A DNA stretch of 64,000 nt from Stutzerimonas kirkiae. GTDB taxonomy: Bacteria > Pseudomonadota > Gammaproteobacteria > Pseudomonadales > Pseudomonadaceae. Shown one piece after another: positions 1-9,442 of the stretch; the first letter of the stretch is position 1; each line of letters opens with the position of its first letter. Where the stretch lies: assembly GCF_004327335.1 (NCBI RefSeq), contig NZ_QJUO01000006.1:88234-152233 (forward strand). Direction: 5' to 3'. The position numbers and the translations under genes were made by a program. Under the pieces are notes generated by a model. That model did not search any database. It saw only the letters and a program-made list of their open reading frames with translations, and was not told where the DNA came from.

Positions 1-293
1 GGCGGCGGCACCGCGATCTTCGGCTTGGGCGCTTCGGCCAGCTTGGGCAGCGGTTCGGGTTCGGGCTCTTCGATCGGCTCGGGTGGCTGCACCGGCTTGG
101 GCGGCGTCGGTGGCGCGGGCTTGGGCGCCGCGGGCAGCGGTGCCAGCTCGATCATCATGGCCAGGGGCGGCATCTCCACCTCGGTGACTTCCGGCTTCCA
201 GTACAGTGACCAGATCGCCAGGCCGATGTGCAGCCCCAGTACCAACACGAGACTGCCAGCCCACAACGACAGTTTGTAGGGCTGATTACTCAT
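1..293 (-). CDS. tonB: TonB energy transducer, N-terminal part (cut by window edge)
   Basis: Reading back from the ATG at 293 gives MSNQPYKLSLWAGSLVLVLG, one membrane-spanning anchor, then a long Pro/Lys and Pro/Glu-rich stretch (about residues 50-97) before the window ends. A short cytoplasmic start, a single helix and a periplasmic proline-rich spacer are the layout of TonB. TonB carries proton-motive energy from ExbB/ExbD to outer-membrane receptors, three of which lie in this window. Its ATG overlaps the exbD stop (ATGA), so the two are translationally coupled. The C-terminal receptor-binding domain is outside the window. Confidence 0.93.
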   Translation of the reverse strand, partial: MSNQPYKLSLWAGSLVLVLGLHIGLAIWSLYWKPEVTEVEMPPLAMMIELAPLPAAPKPAPPTPPKPVQPPEPIEEPEPEPLPKLAEAPKPKIAVPP

Positions 294-718
294 GGCGCGC
301 CGACCGTCTCCAGGCCCACGAGGCCGATTTTCAGGTAGCCGGCTGCACGCAGCCCATCCATGACTTCCATCAGGTGCCCGTACTCCAGCGCGGTGTCGCC
401 ACGCACGAAGACCGTATGGTCCTTGTCGCCCTTGGTCTGGACATCGAGCGCGCCGCCCATGGTGGCCAGCGTCACTTCCTCGTTGCCCAGGAACAGGCTG
501 TTGTCTTCCTTGATGCTCAGGTAGATCGGCTGGTCCGGCCGGGGCGCGGGCTTGGCGGTGGACGCCGGCAGGTCGAGCTTGATATCCACGGTCGCCAGCG
601 GGGCCGCGACCATGAAGATGATCAGCAGCACCAGCATCACGTCGATGAACGGCGTTACGTTGATCTCATGGGCTTCGGAAAGGTCGTCCTCGGCCCCTTC
701 TTTCAGATGCATGCCCAT
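290..718 (-). CDS. exbD: ExbD biopolymer transport protein
   Basis: A 142-residue protein with a short cytoplasmic N-terminus, one membrane helix (around residues 22-42, INVTPFIDVMLVLLIIF) and a periplasmic domain. The Asp in the PFIDVML segment is the conserved proton-pathway residue of the ExbD/TolR family. It forms the inner-membrane motor with ExbB and TonB. It sits 2 bases after exbB and overlaps tonB by 4 bases, giving the operon exbB-exbD-tonB. Confidence 0.97.
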   Translation of the reverse strand: MGMHLKEGAEDDLSEAHEINVTPFIDVMLVLLIIFMVAAPLATVDIKLDLPASTAKPAPRPDQPIYLSIKEDNSLFLGNEEVTLATMGGALDVQTKGDKDHTVFVRGDTALEYGHLMEVMDGLRAAGYLKIGLVGLETVGAP

Positions 719-720
719 GC

Positions 721-1785
721 TCAGCCCACCTTGGCAACGTGAGGATGCGAGTTGCGCTCGGCCGGGGGTTGATGGTCCAGGTCACGGCTGACCAGCAGCA
801 GCACCTGGGCCGAGGCGTCGGCGACCTGGGCCTTGTAACCGGAGATCGAGCGCGCGAATACGTTATAGATGACCACTGCCGGAATCGCCGCGACCAGCCC
901 CAGGGCGGTAGCCAACAGCGCCTCGGCGATACCCGGGGCGACCACTGCCAGGTTGGTGGTCTGGGATTTGGCGATACCGATGAAGCTGTTCATGATCCCC
1001 CACACGGTACCGAACAGACCGACGAAAGGCGCCGTCGAACCGATGGTGGCCAGCACGCCGGTCCCCTGGCTCATGCTACGACCGCTGGCGACCACCAGAC
1101 GCTCGAGGCGGAAACTGACCCGCTCCTTGATCGCGTCCTTGTCGGTGCTCTTGGAGGAAAGGTTCAACTCCTCCTGGGCATCCTCGATCAGCAGCGTACT
1201 GAAGCTGTGCTGGACACGGGCCTGGTCGGCAGCCTGCTTGAGCGTACTGACCCGCTTCAGCTCGCCGATTTCGCCCCGCAGGCGACGCTTGGCGCGAATC
1301 AGTTCGAGGCCTTTGGCGACCCAGATGGTCCAGGTGATGATCGAGGCGATGACCAGGCCGATCATCACGGCTTTCACGACGATATCCGCGCCCTGGTACA
1401 TGCCCCATGGAGAGAGGTCGTGGGCAAAGCCGGCAACGAGTTCCTCTTCGGCGGCGGCCTCGCCTTCGACCGCTGCGGCCGGCGCAGCATCCTCGGGCGC
1501 GCCTTCAGCGTCCTCTGCCGCCGACGGGGCATCCGCTGGCACTGGATCGCTCGGAAGCCCCTCGCCTGCCGGGGCGACGGGCGCCTCGCCGTTGGCGTTG
1601 CGATGGTTCCGGTGATGGTGATCCCGACCATCGGGCGCCTCGCTGGCGGCGGGAGCAACTGCCGGGGTCGTTTCATCGGCCTGGCTGGCTGGCACCAGCG
1701 ACAAGGCAAGCAGGACAGCCACGAACATGCGCAAGGCAGCGCTGTTGAACGGGGCACGGGAGAATATCGATTTCATGCGGGCCAC
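721..1785 (-). CDS. exbB: ExbB (MotA/TolQ/ExbB proton channel family), extended form
   Basis: 354 residues against about 244 in E. coli. The first about 130 residues are extra: a signal-like hydrophobic segment ending near PASQADE, then a low-complexity His/Ala/Glu/Pro stretch (for example DHHHRNHRN). Then come the typical ExbB segments: a helix at about 135-160, a cytoplasmic domain, and the signature [20 protein letters not shown] followed by two helices. Similar N-terminal extensions are known in other pseudomonad ExbB proteins. It is the first gene of the exbB-exbD-tonB operon. The charged linker is oddly acidic and may vary between strains. Confidence 0.95.
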   Translation of the reverse strand: MARMKSIFSRAPFNSAALRMFVAVLLALSLVPASQADETTPAVAPAASEAPDGRDHHHRNHRNANGEAPVAPAGEGLPSDPVPADAPSAAEDAEGAPEDAAPAAAVEGEAAAEEELVAGFAHDLSPWGMYQGADIVVKAVMIGLVIASIITWTIWVAKGLELIRAKRRLRGEIGELKRVSTLKQAADQARVQHSFSTLLIEDAQEELNLSSKSTDKDAIKERVSFRLERLVVASGRSMSQGTGVLATIGSTAPFVGLFGTVWGIMNSFIGIAKSQTTNLAVVAPGIAEALLATALGLVAAIPAVVIYNVFARSISGYKAQVADASAQVLLLVSRDLDHQPPAERNSHPHVAKVG

Positions 1786-1855
1786 ACCTGATCTGAGCGG
1801 GACGGACAGTGGCTCGAATGGTTAATTGACGAGCCAGAGCAAGCACCGATTGTCG

Positions 1856-1874
1856 CAAATAGTTATCGTTCGTT
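1856..1874 (-). promoter_or_regulatory. possible Fur box upstream of exbB
   Basis: The minus strand reads AACGAACGATAACTATTTG, which shares about 11 of 16 aligned positions with the inner part of the Fur consensus. It lies about 70 bases upstream of the exbB ATG in an AT-rich stretch, a sensible place for iron control of a TonB system. The match is imperfect. Confidence 0.3.
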
Positions 1875-1980
1875 AAAGAAATAAAATTAATTTTCCTTCA
1901 CGAAGGCATTAGCGTACCTGAGCAGGGGGTGGAAATCAGCCAGAATCACAGCGCAAACCACTCCCATATGCCTTTAGCGG

Positions 1981-2172
1981 ATGCGGGTACCGGGCGACAA
2001 CGTGAAGCCAATGGCCAGCCACGGCACCCGCAACGCCGCCAACATCCCCGCCTTCCTCCCGTGGGACGCGGCGACCTTCGATGGCAGGATCGACCATGGG
2101 ATCGAAGTGATCCTGAAGCAGCCGGACTGCCGCGGCATCCAGTGCCCCCCCGTTGCGCCATGTGCCTGGTGA
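1981..2172 (+). other. possible short gene remnant in the exbB/acyltransferase gap
   Basis: The 1786-2272 gap holds no convincing gene. A 63-codon plus-strand frame in it, with an internal ATG at 2011 (MASHGTRNAANIPAFLPWDA), has gene-like codon use but no clear ribosome site, and its sequence is not one I recognise. It may be a remnant of a longer gene or chance. Confidence 0.15.
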
Positions 2173-2272
2173 TGCCGATCCGGGCCGGGAGGGGCGCCAG
2201 GATCACTGGAGCAGTTGTGTACCCGCCAGCCTGCCGAGCGCTGCGCCAGGGGCATCGGGCAGGCGAAGCGCG

Positions 2273-3421
2273 CTACAGGTACTTGAGCCAGGCGATATCG
2301 CGACGACGTGCCTTGAGTGCGGCGAACCAGCGTACCGGCGGGTAGAGGGCGAAGGCCAGCAGGATGCTGCACAGCCAGATGCCGGGCATCGAGCCGAAAC
2401 CGAAATACTCGCCCTGGTTCAGGCCCCAGGTCGCCACGCAGGCCAGGTAGAGGATTTTCAGCACATAAAGGTGCAACAGGTAGAAGAACATCGGCGCGCC
2501 ACCGAAAACCCCGAGCCGTTGCACCCAGCGGCGCTGCTGCAACCGTTCGAACAGGTACAGCAGCAACAGGCAGACCCCCAGGGTCAGGGCGATGAACAGC
2601 AGCGACGGCGGATATTTGGTGATGTTGAAGAAGCTCATCAGGGTCTGCAGGGCGGTCTCGCCGCCCGCCCATGGCTTCTCACCGTAACCATTGAGCAAGC
2701 GCAGCGCGACGAAACCCGCGAGCATGCCAAAACCGGCGCTCAGCAGGCGCTGGCGGCGCAGCGGAGCGCTGGCGGAGCGGGCGAACCAGGGGCCGGCCGC
2801 ATAACCGAGGGCGATGATGCCGATCCACGGCAGCAAGGGATAGGAGGTACGCAAGCGCAGGTGCTCGGACGCTTCGATCCAGCCGCGGTCATGCAGGATG
2901 GCCCAGGGAATATGCAGGACCGAATCGACCGGGAAATGCAGGCCATCGAGCAGGTTGTGCCCGGCGACGATCAGCAGGCCGAGGGTGGCCAGCGCCACGC
3001 GGGGTAGCCAGACCAGCGCGGACAGCGCCAGCATGCTCAGGCCGATGGCCCAGATCACTTGCAGATAGATGACGCTGGGCGGGAACTGGAAAGTCCAGGC
3101 GAAGTTGACCAGGGTCAGCTCCAGCAGCACCAGGAACAGCCCGCGCTTGAACAGGAAGGCGGATGCCTGGGCGGCCCCCTGATACTTCTCGGCGAACAGG
3201 AAGGCCGACAGGCCGGTGAGGAAGACGAAGACCGGCGCGCACAGGTGCGCCAGGGTACGGCTGAAAAACAGCGCGGGCTCGGTCTGCGCCACATCCATCG
3301 GGTCGCCGACCTGCATGTGCAGGTAGAAGGTTTCCCGTACATGGTCGAGCAGCATGAAAAGAATCACCAGCCCTCTCAACGCATCGATGGAGAGCAGCCG
3401 GGTAGCAGGGGCGTTATTCAT
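2273..3421 (-). CDS. DUF1624 / heparan-alpha-glucosaminide acetyltransferase-like membrane protein
   Basis: 382 residues, about ten hydrophobic helices. The N-terminus RLLSIDALRGLVILFMLLDH is the hallmark of the DUF1624/HGSNAT_cat family and related acyltransferase-3 proteins, where the first helix carries Arg-Gly and the next His. The family is thought to move acyl groups across the inner membrane to sugars or other acceptors, but this subgroup has no assigned substrate. It stands alone, convergent with nothing obvious, and ends just after a stretch without genes. Confidence 0.8.
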   Translation of the reverse strand: MNNAPATRLLSIDALRGLVILFMLLDHVRETFYLHMQVGDPMDVAQTEPALFFSRTLAHLCAPVFVFLTGLSAFLFAEKYQGAAQASAFLFKRGLFLVLLELTLVNFAWTFQFPPSVIYLQVIWAIGLSMLALSALVWLPRVALATLGLLIVAGHNLLDGLHFPVDSVLHIPWAILHDRGWIEASEHLRLRTSYPLLPWIGIIALGYAAGPWFARSASAPLRRQRLLSAGFGMLAGFVALRLLNGYGEKPWAGGETALQTLMSFFNITKYPPSLLFIALTLGVCLLLLYLFERLQQRRWVQRLGVFGGAPMFFYLLHLYVLKILYLACVATWGLNQGEYFGFGSMPGIWLCSILLAFALYPPVRWFAALKARRRDIAWLKYL

Positions 3422-3943
3422 AGAACCTGGATCTGGTGAAAATAGAAATTTCGAACAATATATTCCATACAGGTTTCACAGCCAAATGGCGTGCCCCGTC
3501 CCAGGGCAAGCGCATGAAAGCCACCTCGGCCCACGTAACGCAGCACGACAGGTATCGGCGCTCGCAGCCATTTCGAGGCTTCCCTTGCGGGCAGCAGGAT
3601 CGGGCCTCATGAGCTGTTCATGATCGTTTCCAGACAACTGTGCGCAAACGACTCGTTTTCCCGGAAAATACTCATTGGCAGGTTTGTGCGGGGGTGCGTA
3701 TGGCGTACTCCACCGCCGCTCGAGCTTGCGAAATCGTGAACAGGTTCTCAGATATACCCGCTCGAGAAAACAGCATGCCCATCTAATTTGACATGGTATA
3801 ACATGCACTTTTTACGATCCACGCCCCAGCCATACGATCGACAACCACGCTCACTGGGCACAGCCCCAGGCTGAATCATTGCTTCCCATCCAATGAAACG
3901 TCTGCGGCCGTTCGGCATTGAGTACCGCACTTCAGGAGTCTTT
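3422..3943. other. intergenic region before the first TonB receptor
   Basis: About 520 bases, AT-richer than its surroundings, with no convincing gene. A TTGACA hexamer is at 3788-3793, followed by the partial palindrome ACATGGTATAACATGC, a plausible promoter or regulator site for the receptor downstream, but no clean -10 box at the right distance is visible. Confidence 0.3.
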
Positions 3944-5995
3944 ATGAAAACCACCTCGGCCTCTCTCGCTGTCTTGACAGCGATGGTCATGACCGATCTT
4001 TACGCCGCCCAACCCGGAAACTCGACCATTACCCTGGGCGAGGTGCGCGTATCGAAAAAGTCCGGCACCGCGTTGCGCACCGAGAACGTGCTGACTTCCG
4101 TCGACGTGATGGGCGGCGACCAGGTGGAAGACAAGAACGTCATGAACAGTTGGCAACTGCTGGGGCAGATGCCCGGCATCCAGCTCACCGAAACCGGCCA
4201 GGGCGCCGAGTCCGGCAAGGCCACCTTCCGCGCATTCAACGGCGAAGGCTACATCAACGGTATCAAGGTGCTGATCGACGGCGTACCGAGCAACGTCAAC
4301 AGTGGTAACCAGCGCTTCATCGACATGGTCTTTCCACTCGATATCGACTACATCGAGGTGGTGCGCGGTACCAACGATCCGCGCTACGGCCTGCATAACA
4401 TCGGCGGCAATATCAATTACGCCACCCGCCAGGGCGGTAACTACATCGATAGCCGCCTGACCTACGGCAGCTTCGATACCCGCGAGATACAACTGGCAGT
4501 GGGCCATGAAGAAGGCAACTTCGCCCAGAACTACCTGCTGGCCAAGCAGGACTCGGACGGTTTCCGTGACAATGGCAATTCCAACAAGTACGCCCTCGGC
4601 GGCAAGTGGTTCGTCAGCGACGATGCGCAAACCTTCCGCGTCGGCCTGATCGCGCGCCTGTATCACCACCAGGCCGAGGAGGGCGGTTTCCTCACCCGCC
4701 AGGAGATGCGCGCCAGCCGTACCCGGTCGCCAGCCAAGAATGCCAACGACAGCGACGACCGTGACATGAAGCACCTGAGCCTGCACATGGACTGGCAGCT
4801 CAACGACGATTTGAACCTGAGCAGCAAGCTCTACTACAACAGCTACAACGATGATCGCACCGTCACCTTCACCAGCTACCAGGCTGGCGATGCGCCACGT
4901 CAGCGCCGCCTGTGGGACGAGCAACAGAGCGGCGTGCTGAGCAACCTCACCTGGCGCGCCAACGACCTGCTGACCCTCGATGGCGGCATCAGCTTCGAAG
5001 AACAGGACAACGCCTATCGCCGCCAGCGCTACCCCTATGGCGTGCCGACCGACTTCGACGCAGCGCCCACACGCATCCAGAACGACGATCATTACACCCT
5101 GCGCAACCTGGGGGCCTATGTCCAGGGGATCATCCAGCCGACCGAGTCACTGAAGATCATCCCGGCCATGCGCGTGGACAAGTTCACCGGCAACACCAAC
5201 CTGCTCGGTGGCGAGAAGGCATCGCTGCAGGACTACGGCTGGATCCGGCAGCCGAAACTGAGCGTCATCTACAGCCTCACGCAGAATGTCGATGTCTATG
5301 CCAACTGGGGGCGGACCTTCCAGATTCTCACGGGCAGCACCGGGCCGGCCTACATGACCGCCGGGCAAGGCAGATACGACCCGTCGATCAACACCGGCAA
5401 GGAGCTGGGGGTGAAATTCCGCCCGTTCGAAGGCTCCGAGGCGCGGCTGTCCGTATGGCAGCAGGATGCCACCGATGAAGTGGCGAACATGCCCAGCACC
5501 GGCACCACCGTCGGGCTCGGGGAAACCCGCCGGCGTGGCGTCGACATGCAGATCACCGCGCAACTGAATGACCAGTGGACGCTGTGGGGCTCCCACGCGA
5601 TCCAGGAGGCCAAGGTGATCAAGGCCTTCACCTCGGCGGGAGAATCCCTGGCCGGCAAGGAGGTGTTCTCCACGCCACGCTACATCAGCAACTTCGGCGC
5701 CGATTACCGCTTCAACGATAGCTGGCGCTTCGGTGTCCAGGCACGCGCCCAGGGCAGCTATTACATCGATGAACTGAACGAGGCCGGCAAATATGGCGGC
5801 TTCGCGGTACTGGATGCCAACGCCAGCTACCAACTGTCCAGCACCACCAGCATCGACCTGCAGTTGAAGAACCTGACCGACCGCGAGTACGAATACGTCT
5901 GGTACGACAACTTCTTCTGGGGCGGCGACGACCAGCCGATGTTCTCCCCGGCGCCGGGCCGCTCGGCCTATGTGTCGCTCAACATGAAGCTGTAG
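3944..5995 (+). CDS. TonB-dependent outer-membrane receptor
   Basis: 683 residues from the ATG at 3944, chosen over the upstream in-frame start at 3893 because a CAGGAG site precedes it and a signal peptide (MKTTSASLAVLTAMVM..YAA) follows. A plug domain follows at about residues 25-150 (TLGEVRVSKKSG, then IEVVRGTNDPRYG), then a 22-strand-type barrel ending in PAPGRSAYVSLNMKL with a final aromatic/Leu beta-strand. This class imports ferric siderophores, cobalamin or other scarce substrates using TonB energy. No periplasmic binding protein or ABC genes adjoin it, so the ligand cannot be told. Confidence 0.93.
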   Translation: MKTTSASLAVLTAMVMTDLYAAQPGNSTITLGEVRVSKKSGTALRTENVLTSVDVMGGDQVEDKNVMNSWQLLGQMPGIQLTETGQGAESGKATFRAFNGEGYINGIKVLIDGVPSNVNSGNQRFIDMVFPLDIDYIEVVRGTNDPRYGLHNIGGNINYATRQGGNYIDSRLTYGSFDTREIQLAVGHEEGNFAQNYLLAKQDSDGFRDNGNSNKYALGGKWFVSDDAQTFRVGLIARLYHHQAEEGGFLTRQEMRASRTRSPAKNANDSDDRDMKHLSLHMDWQLNDDLNLSSKLYYNSYNDDRTVTFTSYQAGDAPRQRRLWDEQQSGVLSNLTWRANDLLTLDGGISFEEQDNAYRRQRYPYGVPTDFDAAPTRIQNDDHYTLRNLGAYVQGIIQPTESLKIIPAMRVDKFTGNTNLLGGEKASLQDYGWIRQPKLSVIYSLTQNVDVYANWGRTFQILTGSTGPAYMTAGQGRYDPSINTGKELGVKFRPFEGSEARLSVWQQDATDEVANMPSTGTTVGLGETRRRGVDMQITAQLNDQWTLWGSHAIQEAKVIKAFTSAGESLAGKEVFSTPRYISNFGADYRFNDSWRFGVQARAQGSYYIDELNEAGKYGGFAVLDANASYQLSSTTSIDLQLKNLTDREYEYVWYDNFFWGGDDQPMFSPAPGRSAYVSLNMKL

Positions 5996-6148
5996 CGGAT
6001 GAGTATCCGTCGCCTGGGGTTAAGCTCGAAGCAGTCGTAGGGGCGCCATGCGTACTGGCAAGCGACGCGCTATCCTCCCGGCGCACCCGGCGTGGATTAC
6101 GCCTCCAGCTTCCGGCTGCTCCTACTCTTGATACATGGACCCCATGCA

Positions 6149-6997
6149 ATGACGGCTCCCGTTCTGATGATCGCCGGCTGCGGCGACCTCGGGCTGCGAC
6201 TCGCCGCGCAGCCGCTGCTGGCGGATTGGCGTATCCATGGCCTGCGCCGTGATACCACGGCACTGCCCGCCTCGATCCTGCCAGTGCCCGGCGACTTCAC
6301 GCAGCCGGCCTGTCCCGATGGCTGGCCGGCAGGCCCTATCGACTACCTGCTCTACAGCGCTTCGCCGCAACGACGCGACGAAGACGGCTATCGCCTGGCC
6401 TATGTCGAGGGGCTGCGCAACGTGCTGGCCTGGCTGGCGCTGTACGGCCAGCATCCACGACGGCTGCTGTTCGTCTCCAGCGTCGGCGTCTATGGGCAAC
6501 ACGATGGCGAATGGGTGGACGAACGCTCCCCCACCGAACCCGACGGCTACACCGGCCAGGTGATGCTGGAAGCCGAGCGCCTGGCGCTGGCCAGCGGCCT
6601 GCCGGCCACCCTGGTGCGCCTGGCGGGCCTCTACCACCCGTCACGGCCCTGGTTGCAGGGCCAGGTGCGAGCCGGTATGCAGGCACAGCAGGAGCCCCCG
6701 CAATACAGCAACCGCATCCACCGCGACGATGCGGCGACACTGCTGGCTACCTTGTTGCTGGCAGAGCAGGGCGGAACCGCGCTGGAAGACTGCTACCTCG
6801 GCGTGGACGACGCACCGGCGCCTCTGCATGAAGTGGTCGACTGGCTGCGCCAGCGCCTGGGCATCGACGCACCGGACGGGCCGGCCATCCAGCGCCGCGC
6901 CGGCAGCAAGCGCTGCAGCAATGCCCGCGCCCGGGCGCTGGGCTGGACGCCCCGCTACCCGAGCTACCGCGAAGGCTACGCCGACGAGCAGGAGTGA
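6149..6997 (+). CDS. NAD(P)-dependent epimerase/SDR-like protein (YeeZ type)
   Basis: 282 residues from the ATG at 6149 (MTAPVLMIAGCGDLGLRLA), chosen because the Rossmann glycine motif GCGDLG comes right after it. The middle contains LLYSASPQRRDEDGYRLAYV and FVSSVGVYGQHDGEWVDE, the extended-SDR pattern with SSVGVYG as the Ser/Tyr segment. The E. coli relative YeeZ has no known substrate. It is probably a cytoplasmic sugar-nucleotide epimerase-like oxidoreductase; the exact reaction is unknown. Confidence 0.85.
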   Translation: MTAPVLMIAGCGDLGLRLAAQPLLADWRIHGLRRDTTALPASILPVPGDFTQPACPDGWPAGPIDYLLYSASPQRRDEDGYRLAYVEGLRNVLAWLALYGQHPRRLLFVSSVGVYGQHDGEWVDERSPTEPDGYTGQVMLEAERLALASGLPATLVRLAGLYHPSRPWLQGQVRAGMQAQQEPPQYSNRIHRDDAATLLATLLLAEQGGTALEDCYLGVDDAPAPLHEVVDWLRQRLGIDAPDGPAIQRRAGSKRCSNARARALGWTPRYPSYREGYADEQE

Positions 6998-7061
6998 AAC
7001 GAACGAACCCTGCGCGGCCTGTGCGGTCCATGTTCTGTGGATAAATCAGGAGATATCAACC

Positions 7062-7310
7062 ATGGGATTCATCGGAACCATCATCGTCGGCCTTATCGTC
7101 GGACTCATCGCCCGCTTCATCAAACCCGGCGATGACAACATGGGCTGGATCATGACCATCCTGCTCGGCATCGGCGGTTCGCTGCTGGCCGGCTACGGTG
7201 GCCAGGCACTGGGTTTCTACGACGCGGGCCAGGGCGCCGGCTTTATCGGCTCAGTGATCGGTGCGATCATCCTGCTGCTGATATATGGTGCGTTGAGCAA
7301 ACGCAAATGA
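7062..7310 (+). CDS. GlsB/YeaQ/YmgE-family small membrane protein
   Basis: 82 residues with three hydrophobic helices rich in Gly/Ile (MGFIGTIIVGLIVGLIARF, GWIMTILLGIGGSLLAGYGG, GFIGSVIGAIILLLIYGALS) and a basic tail KRK. This is the compact transglycosylase-associated (GlsB/YeaQ) family, linked to general stress in enterobacteria and enterococci. A clear CAGGAGAT site lies 6 bases upstream of the ATG. Its molecular role is unknown. Confidence 0.93.
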   Translation: MGFIGTIIVGLIVGLIARFIKPGDDNMGWIMTILLGIGGSLLAGYGGQALGFYDAGQGAGFIGSVIGAIILLLIYGALSKRK

Positions 7311-7359
7311 CCCCGCCGGGCCGTCCTCGGCGGCCCACTCCTCCACCCGAAGCCCTTCC

Positions 7360-7887
7360 ATGCGTCCGATCCTGCTGTCGCTTCTGTTGTTCTGTGTCCC
7401 CCTGCATGCGGCGCAAGCCGAACTCGACTGGCTGGAGCTGATGCCGGAGGAGGACCGTTTAGCGCTGGAGAACATGCCGGAGATCGAACACGACACGCCG
7501 GAAGACTTCGGCTTCAGCGACCAGGGTGGGCTCAAGCAGGGCGGCGGGCTGCCCGACGTGATGTACTCGGCGAAGACCGTGCAGGCGCTGGATGGCAAGA
7601 CCATCCTTCTCGGCGGCTATCCGGTACCACTGGAAAGCGATGCCCGGGGCCGCAGCACCGAATTTTTCCTGGTGCCCTACCCCGGCGCCTGCATCCACGT
7701 ACCGCCACCACCGCCCAACCAGATCGTACTAGTGCGCTACCCCAGGGGCATCCTGTTGGACGACATCTACGCACCGCTGTGGATCGAAGGCCCGCTGCGG
7801 GTGGAGAAGGTCAGCAACGACCTGGCCGACGCCGCCTATGCGCTGGACGCCACGGAAGTGCGGCTGGTCGAGGAAGAGGACCTCTGA
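7360..7887 (+). CDS. DUF3299 exported protein
   Basis: 175 residues with a signal peptide (MRPILLSLLLFCVPLHAAQAE). The core ILLGGYPVPLESDARG..TEFFLVPYPGACIHVPPPPPNQ matches the DUF3299 family, whose conserved Gly-Ala-Cys-Ile-His-Val-Pro-Pro-Pro segment is plain here. It is a predicted periplasmic protein, often near ABC-transporter or lipoprotein genes in other Gammaproteobacteria; its role is not established. It follows the GlsB gene by 49 bases and may share its transcript. Confidence 0.9.
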   Translation: MRPILLSLLLFCVPLHAAQAELDWLELMPEEDRLALENMPEIEHDTPEDFGFSDQGGLKQGGGLPDVMYSAKTVQALDGKTILLGGYPVPLESDARGRSTEFFLVPYPGACIHVPPPPPNQIVLVRYPRGILLDDIYAPLWIEGPLRVEKVSNDLADAAYALDATEVRLVEEEDL

Positions 7888-7971
7888 GGCGCCCGCGCTT
7901 CACCTGTGGAGCCTGATCGCAGCACGAGCGCCGCGCCCCACATCCAATATCGACATGTGCTTGCACGCCGC

Positions 7972-8037
7972 AGGGTGCGCCATGCGCGCCTGGGCGCTTG
8001 ACGCCACTGCCCCTGGTGCGCACGCGGCGCACCCCAT
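7972..8037. repeat. REP-like palindrome pair (TGCGCCATGCGC family)
   Basis: Two related palindromic units, GGTGCGCCATGCGCGCC and CTGGTGCGCACGCGGCGCACC, face each other in the gap between convergent genes. Related units occur at about 11770, 27019, 30343, 35867 and 40857. Such paired REP units often act as terminators, mRNA stabilisers or gyrase sites. Confidence 0.6.
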
Positions 8038-8140
8038 CTCAAAGAGAGCTGACCATATGCCGACAGTTGATGCGTGTCGTGACACTCGTGCGCGTCAACG
8101 ATCAAAGCCGCCGGGCCGTCCCCGCGCTACGCGGACCAGC

Positions 8141-9187
8141 TCAGGTGCTTTCCCGTTCCACCAGTTTGCAGGCGAGGCGGTTCAGGCGTTGCACCGGCTG
8201 CTCGGCGGGCAGTGCGCCGAGGCTCTGCAGCACGCGCTGGGCGGCGATCTCGCCGATTTCCCGGGACGGCGGGCGAACGGTGGTCAGGCTGGGCAGCAGC
8301 AGCTCGGCGAAGGCATAGTCGCCGAAGCCCATCACCGCGCAATCCTCCGGCATGCGCAGGCCGGCGCGCTGGGCCGCGAGCAGGCCGCCGGCGGCCAGGT
8401 TGTCGTTGGCGAAGATGATCGCGTCGGGCCACGGCGTACGCTTCATCAGGTGCTGCATCGCCTGCTTGCCGGCCTCGAAGGGGGCGCTGTCGCTGCTGGG
8501 CACGAACACCCAGGGCTCCAGCCCCGCTTCGCGCAGGGTGTCGGCATAGCCGTCGCGGCGGTCGAGGGCGCTGAAGTCGCCGGCGGCGCTGTTCTGCACG
8601 AAGGCAATGCGCCGGTAGCCCTTGTCCAGCAGATGGCGGGCGGACATCACGCCGACATCATAGTGCAGGAAGCCGACCTGGATCGGTGTGCGCCGGGGCT
8701 GGTAGTCCCAGACCTCCACCAGCGGGATATCGGCATCGGCGAGCAGCTTCTCGGTGCCTTCGCTATGGAAGTGGCTGGTCACCGCCAGGGCCGCCGGCGA
8801 CCAGCCGAGGAAGCTGCGTACCGCGCTTTCTTCCTGTTCCGTGGAGAAATAACTGGAGGCCAGCAGCAACTGGTAGCCGTGGCCGGCCAGGGTGTCGCTG
8901 AAGCCCTGGATGGTGTTGGCGAAGATCGGCCCGGAAATGTTCGGCACGACCATGCCAACGATACGCCCGCGCGCCGAGGCCAGCCCGCCGGCCACCAGGT
9001 TGGGCACATAGCCGAGGCGCTCGACCACTGCCTGGATACGCTCGCGCAGCTCGGCCGAGACCTGTTCCGGCTGGTTGAAATGGCGCGACACGCTGATAGC
9101 CGACACACCGGCCTCGCGCGCCACCTGGTTGAGGGTGACCCGGCCGGCGCCACGGCGCTTGCGAGGGCGATCCTGGTCCTGCGCCAT
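8141..9187 (-). CDS. LacI/GalR-family transcriptional repressor
   Basis: 348 residues from the ATG at 9187. The N-terminal helix-turn-helix is VTLNQVAREAGVSAISVSRH with the hinge-helix region after it, followed by a periplasmic-binding-like effector domain (VGMVVPNISGPIFANTIQGF to the end). It is divergent from the TonB receptor operon of cluster I. Two palindromic operator-like sites in the gap (9228 and 9429) fit autoregulation plus control of that operon. Effectors of this family are usually sugars or small organic acids; which one applies here is unknown. Confidence 0.95.
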   Translation of the reverse strand: MAQDQDRPRKRRGAGRVTLNQVAREAGVSAISVSRHFNQPEQVSAELRERIQAVVERLGYVPNLVAGGLASARGRIVGMVVPNISGPIFANTIQGFSDTLAGHGYQLLLASSYFSTEQEESAVRSFLGWSPAALAVTSHFHSEGTEKLLADADIPLVEVWDYQPRRTPIQVGFLHYDVGVMSARHLLDKGYRRIAFVQNSAAGDFSALDRRDGYADTLREAGLEPWVFVPSSDSAPFEAGKQAMQHLMKRTPWPDAIIFANDNLAAGGLLAAQRAGLRMPEDCAVMGFGDYAFAELLLPSLTTVRPPSREIGEIAAQRVLQSLGALPAEQPVQRLNRLACKLVEREST

Positions 9188-9227
9188 GGCGGACTCCAAG
9201 CCTTTAGAAGGCGGCAACATACCTGAT

Positions 9228-9241
9228 TGTTAGCGCTAGCA
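9228..9241. promoter_or_regulatory. LacI-type operator 1
   Basis: TGTTAGCGCTAGCA, one base off a perfect 14-bp palindrome with the central CG typical of LacI-family operators. It lies 41 bases upstream of the lacI-type ATG, so it suits autoregulation. Confidence 0.75.
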
Positions 9242-9252
9242 GAAGCGCCCGG

Positions 9253-9326
9253 GGCGATCGCGCTATGCGCTTGAAAAGCCGATAAAAGCGTTGGCTGGAT
9301 GAAAGAGCGCCAGCCCAACGCTGTTC
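9253..9326 (+). repeat. partial copy of the 155-bp MITE-like element (left half)
   Basis: The left terminus GGCGATCGCGCTATGCGC is intact, followed by the recognisable AAAAG..GGCTGGATGAAAG stretch. The right half and right terminal repeat are missing. Confidence 0.6.
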
Positions 9327-9428
9327 TCGTCTGTCCGCGTGCCCAGGCGCTTGAACCATTCGATAATAGAATATGAATCTAATATTTTAGTATTTGACGC
9401 GATAAGAGAAGGCATCGAACATTGCTTA

Positions 9429-9442
9429 TGTTAGCGCTAACA
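9429..9442. promoter_or_regulatory. LacI-type operator 2
   Basis: TGTTAGCGCTAACA, a perfect 14-bp palindrome, 111 bases upstream of the TonB receptor start and the same as operator 1 at 13 of 14 positions. Together they mark the divergent control region of cluster I. Confidence 0.8.

Noticed and set aside
3476..3808. 110-codon minus-strand frame before the first TonB receptor
   Set aside because: No ribosome site, no family pattern, ends inside the AT-rich gap.
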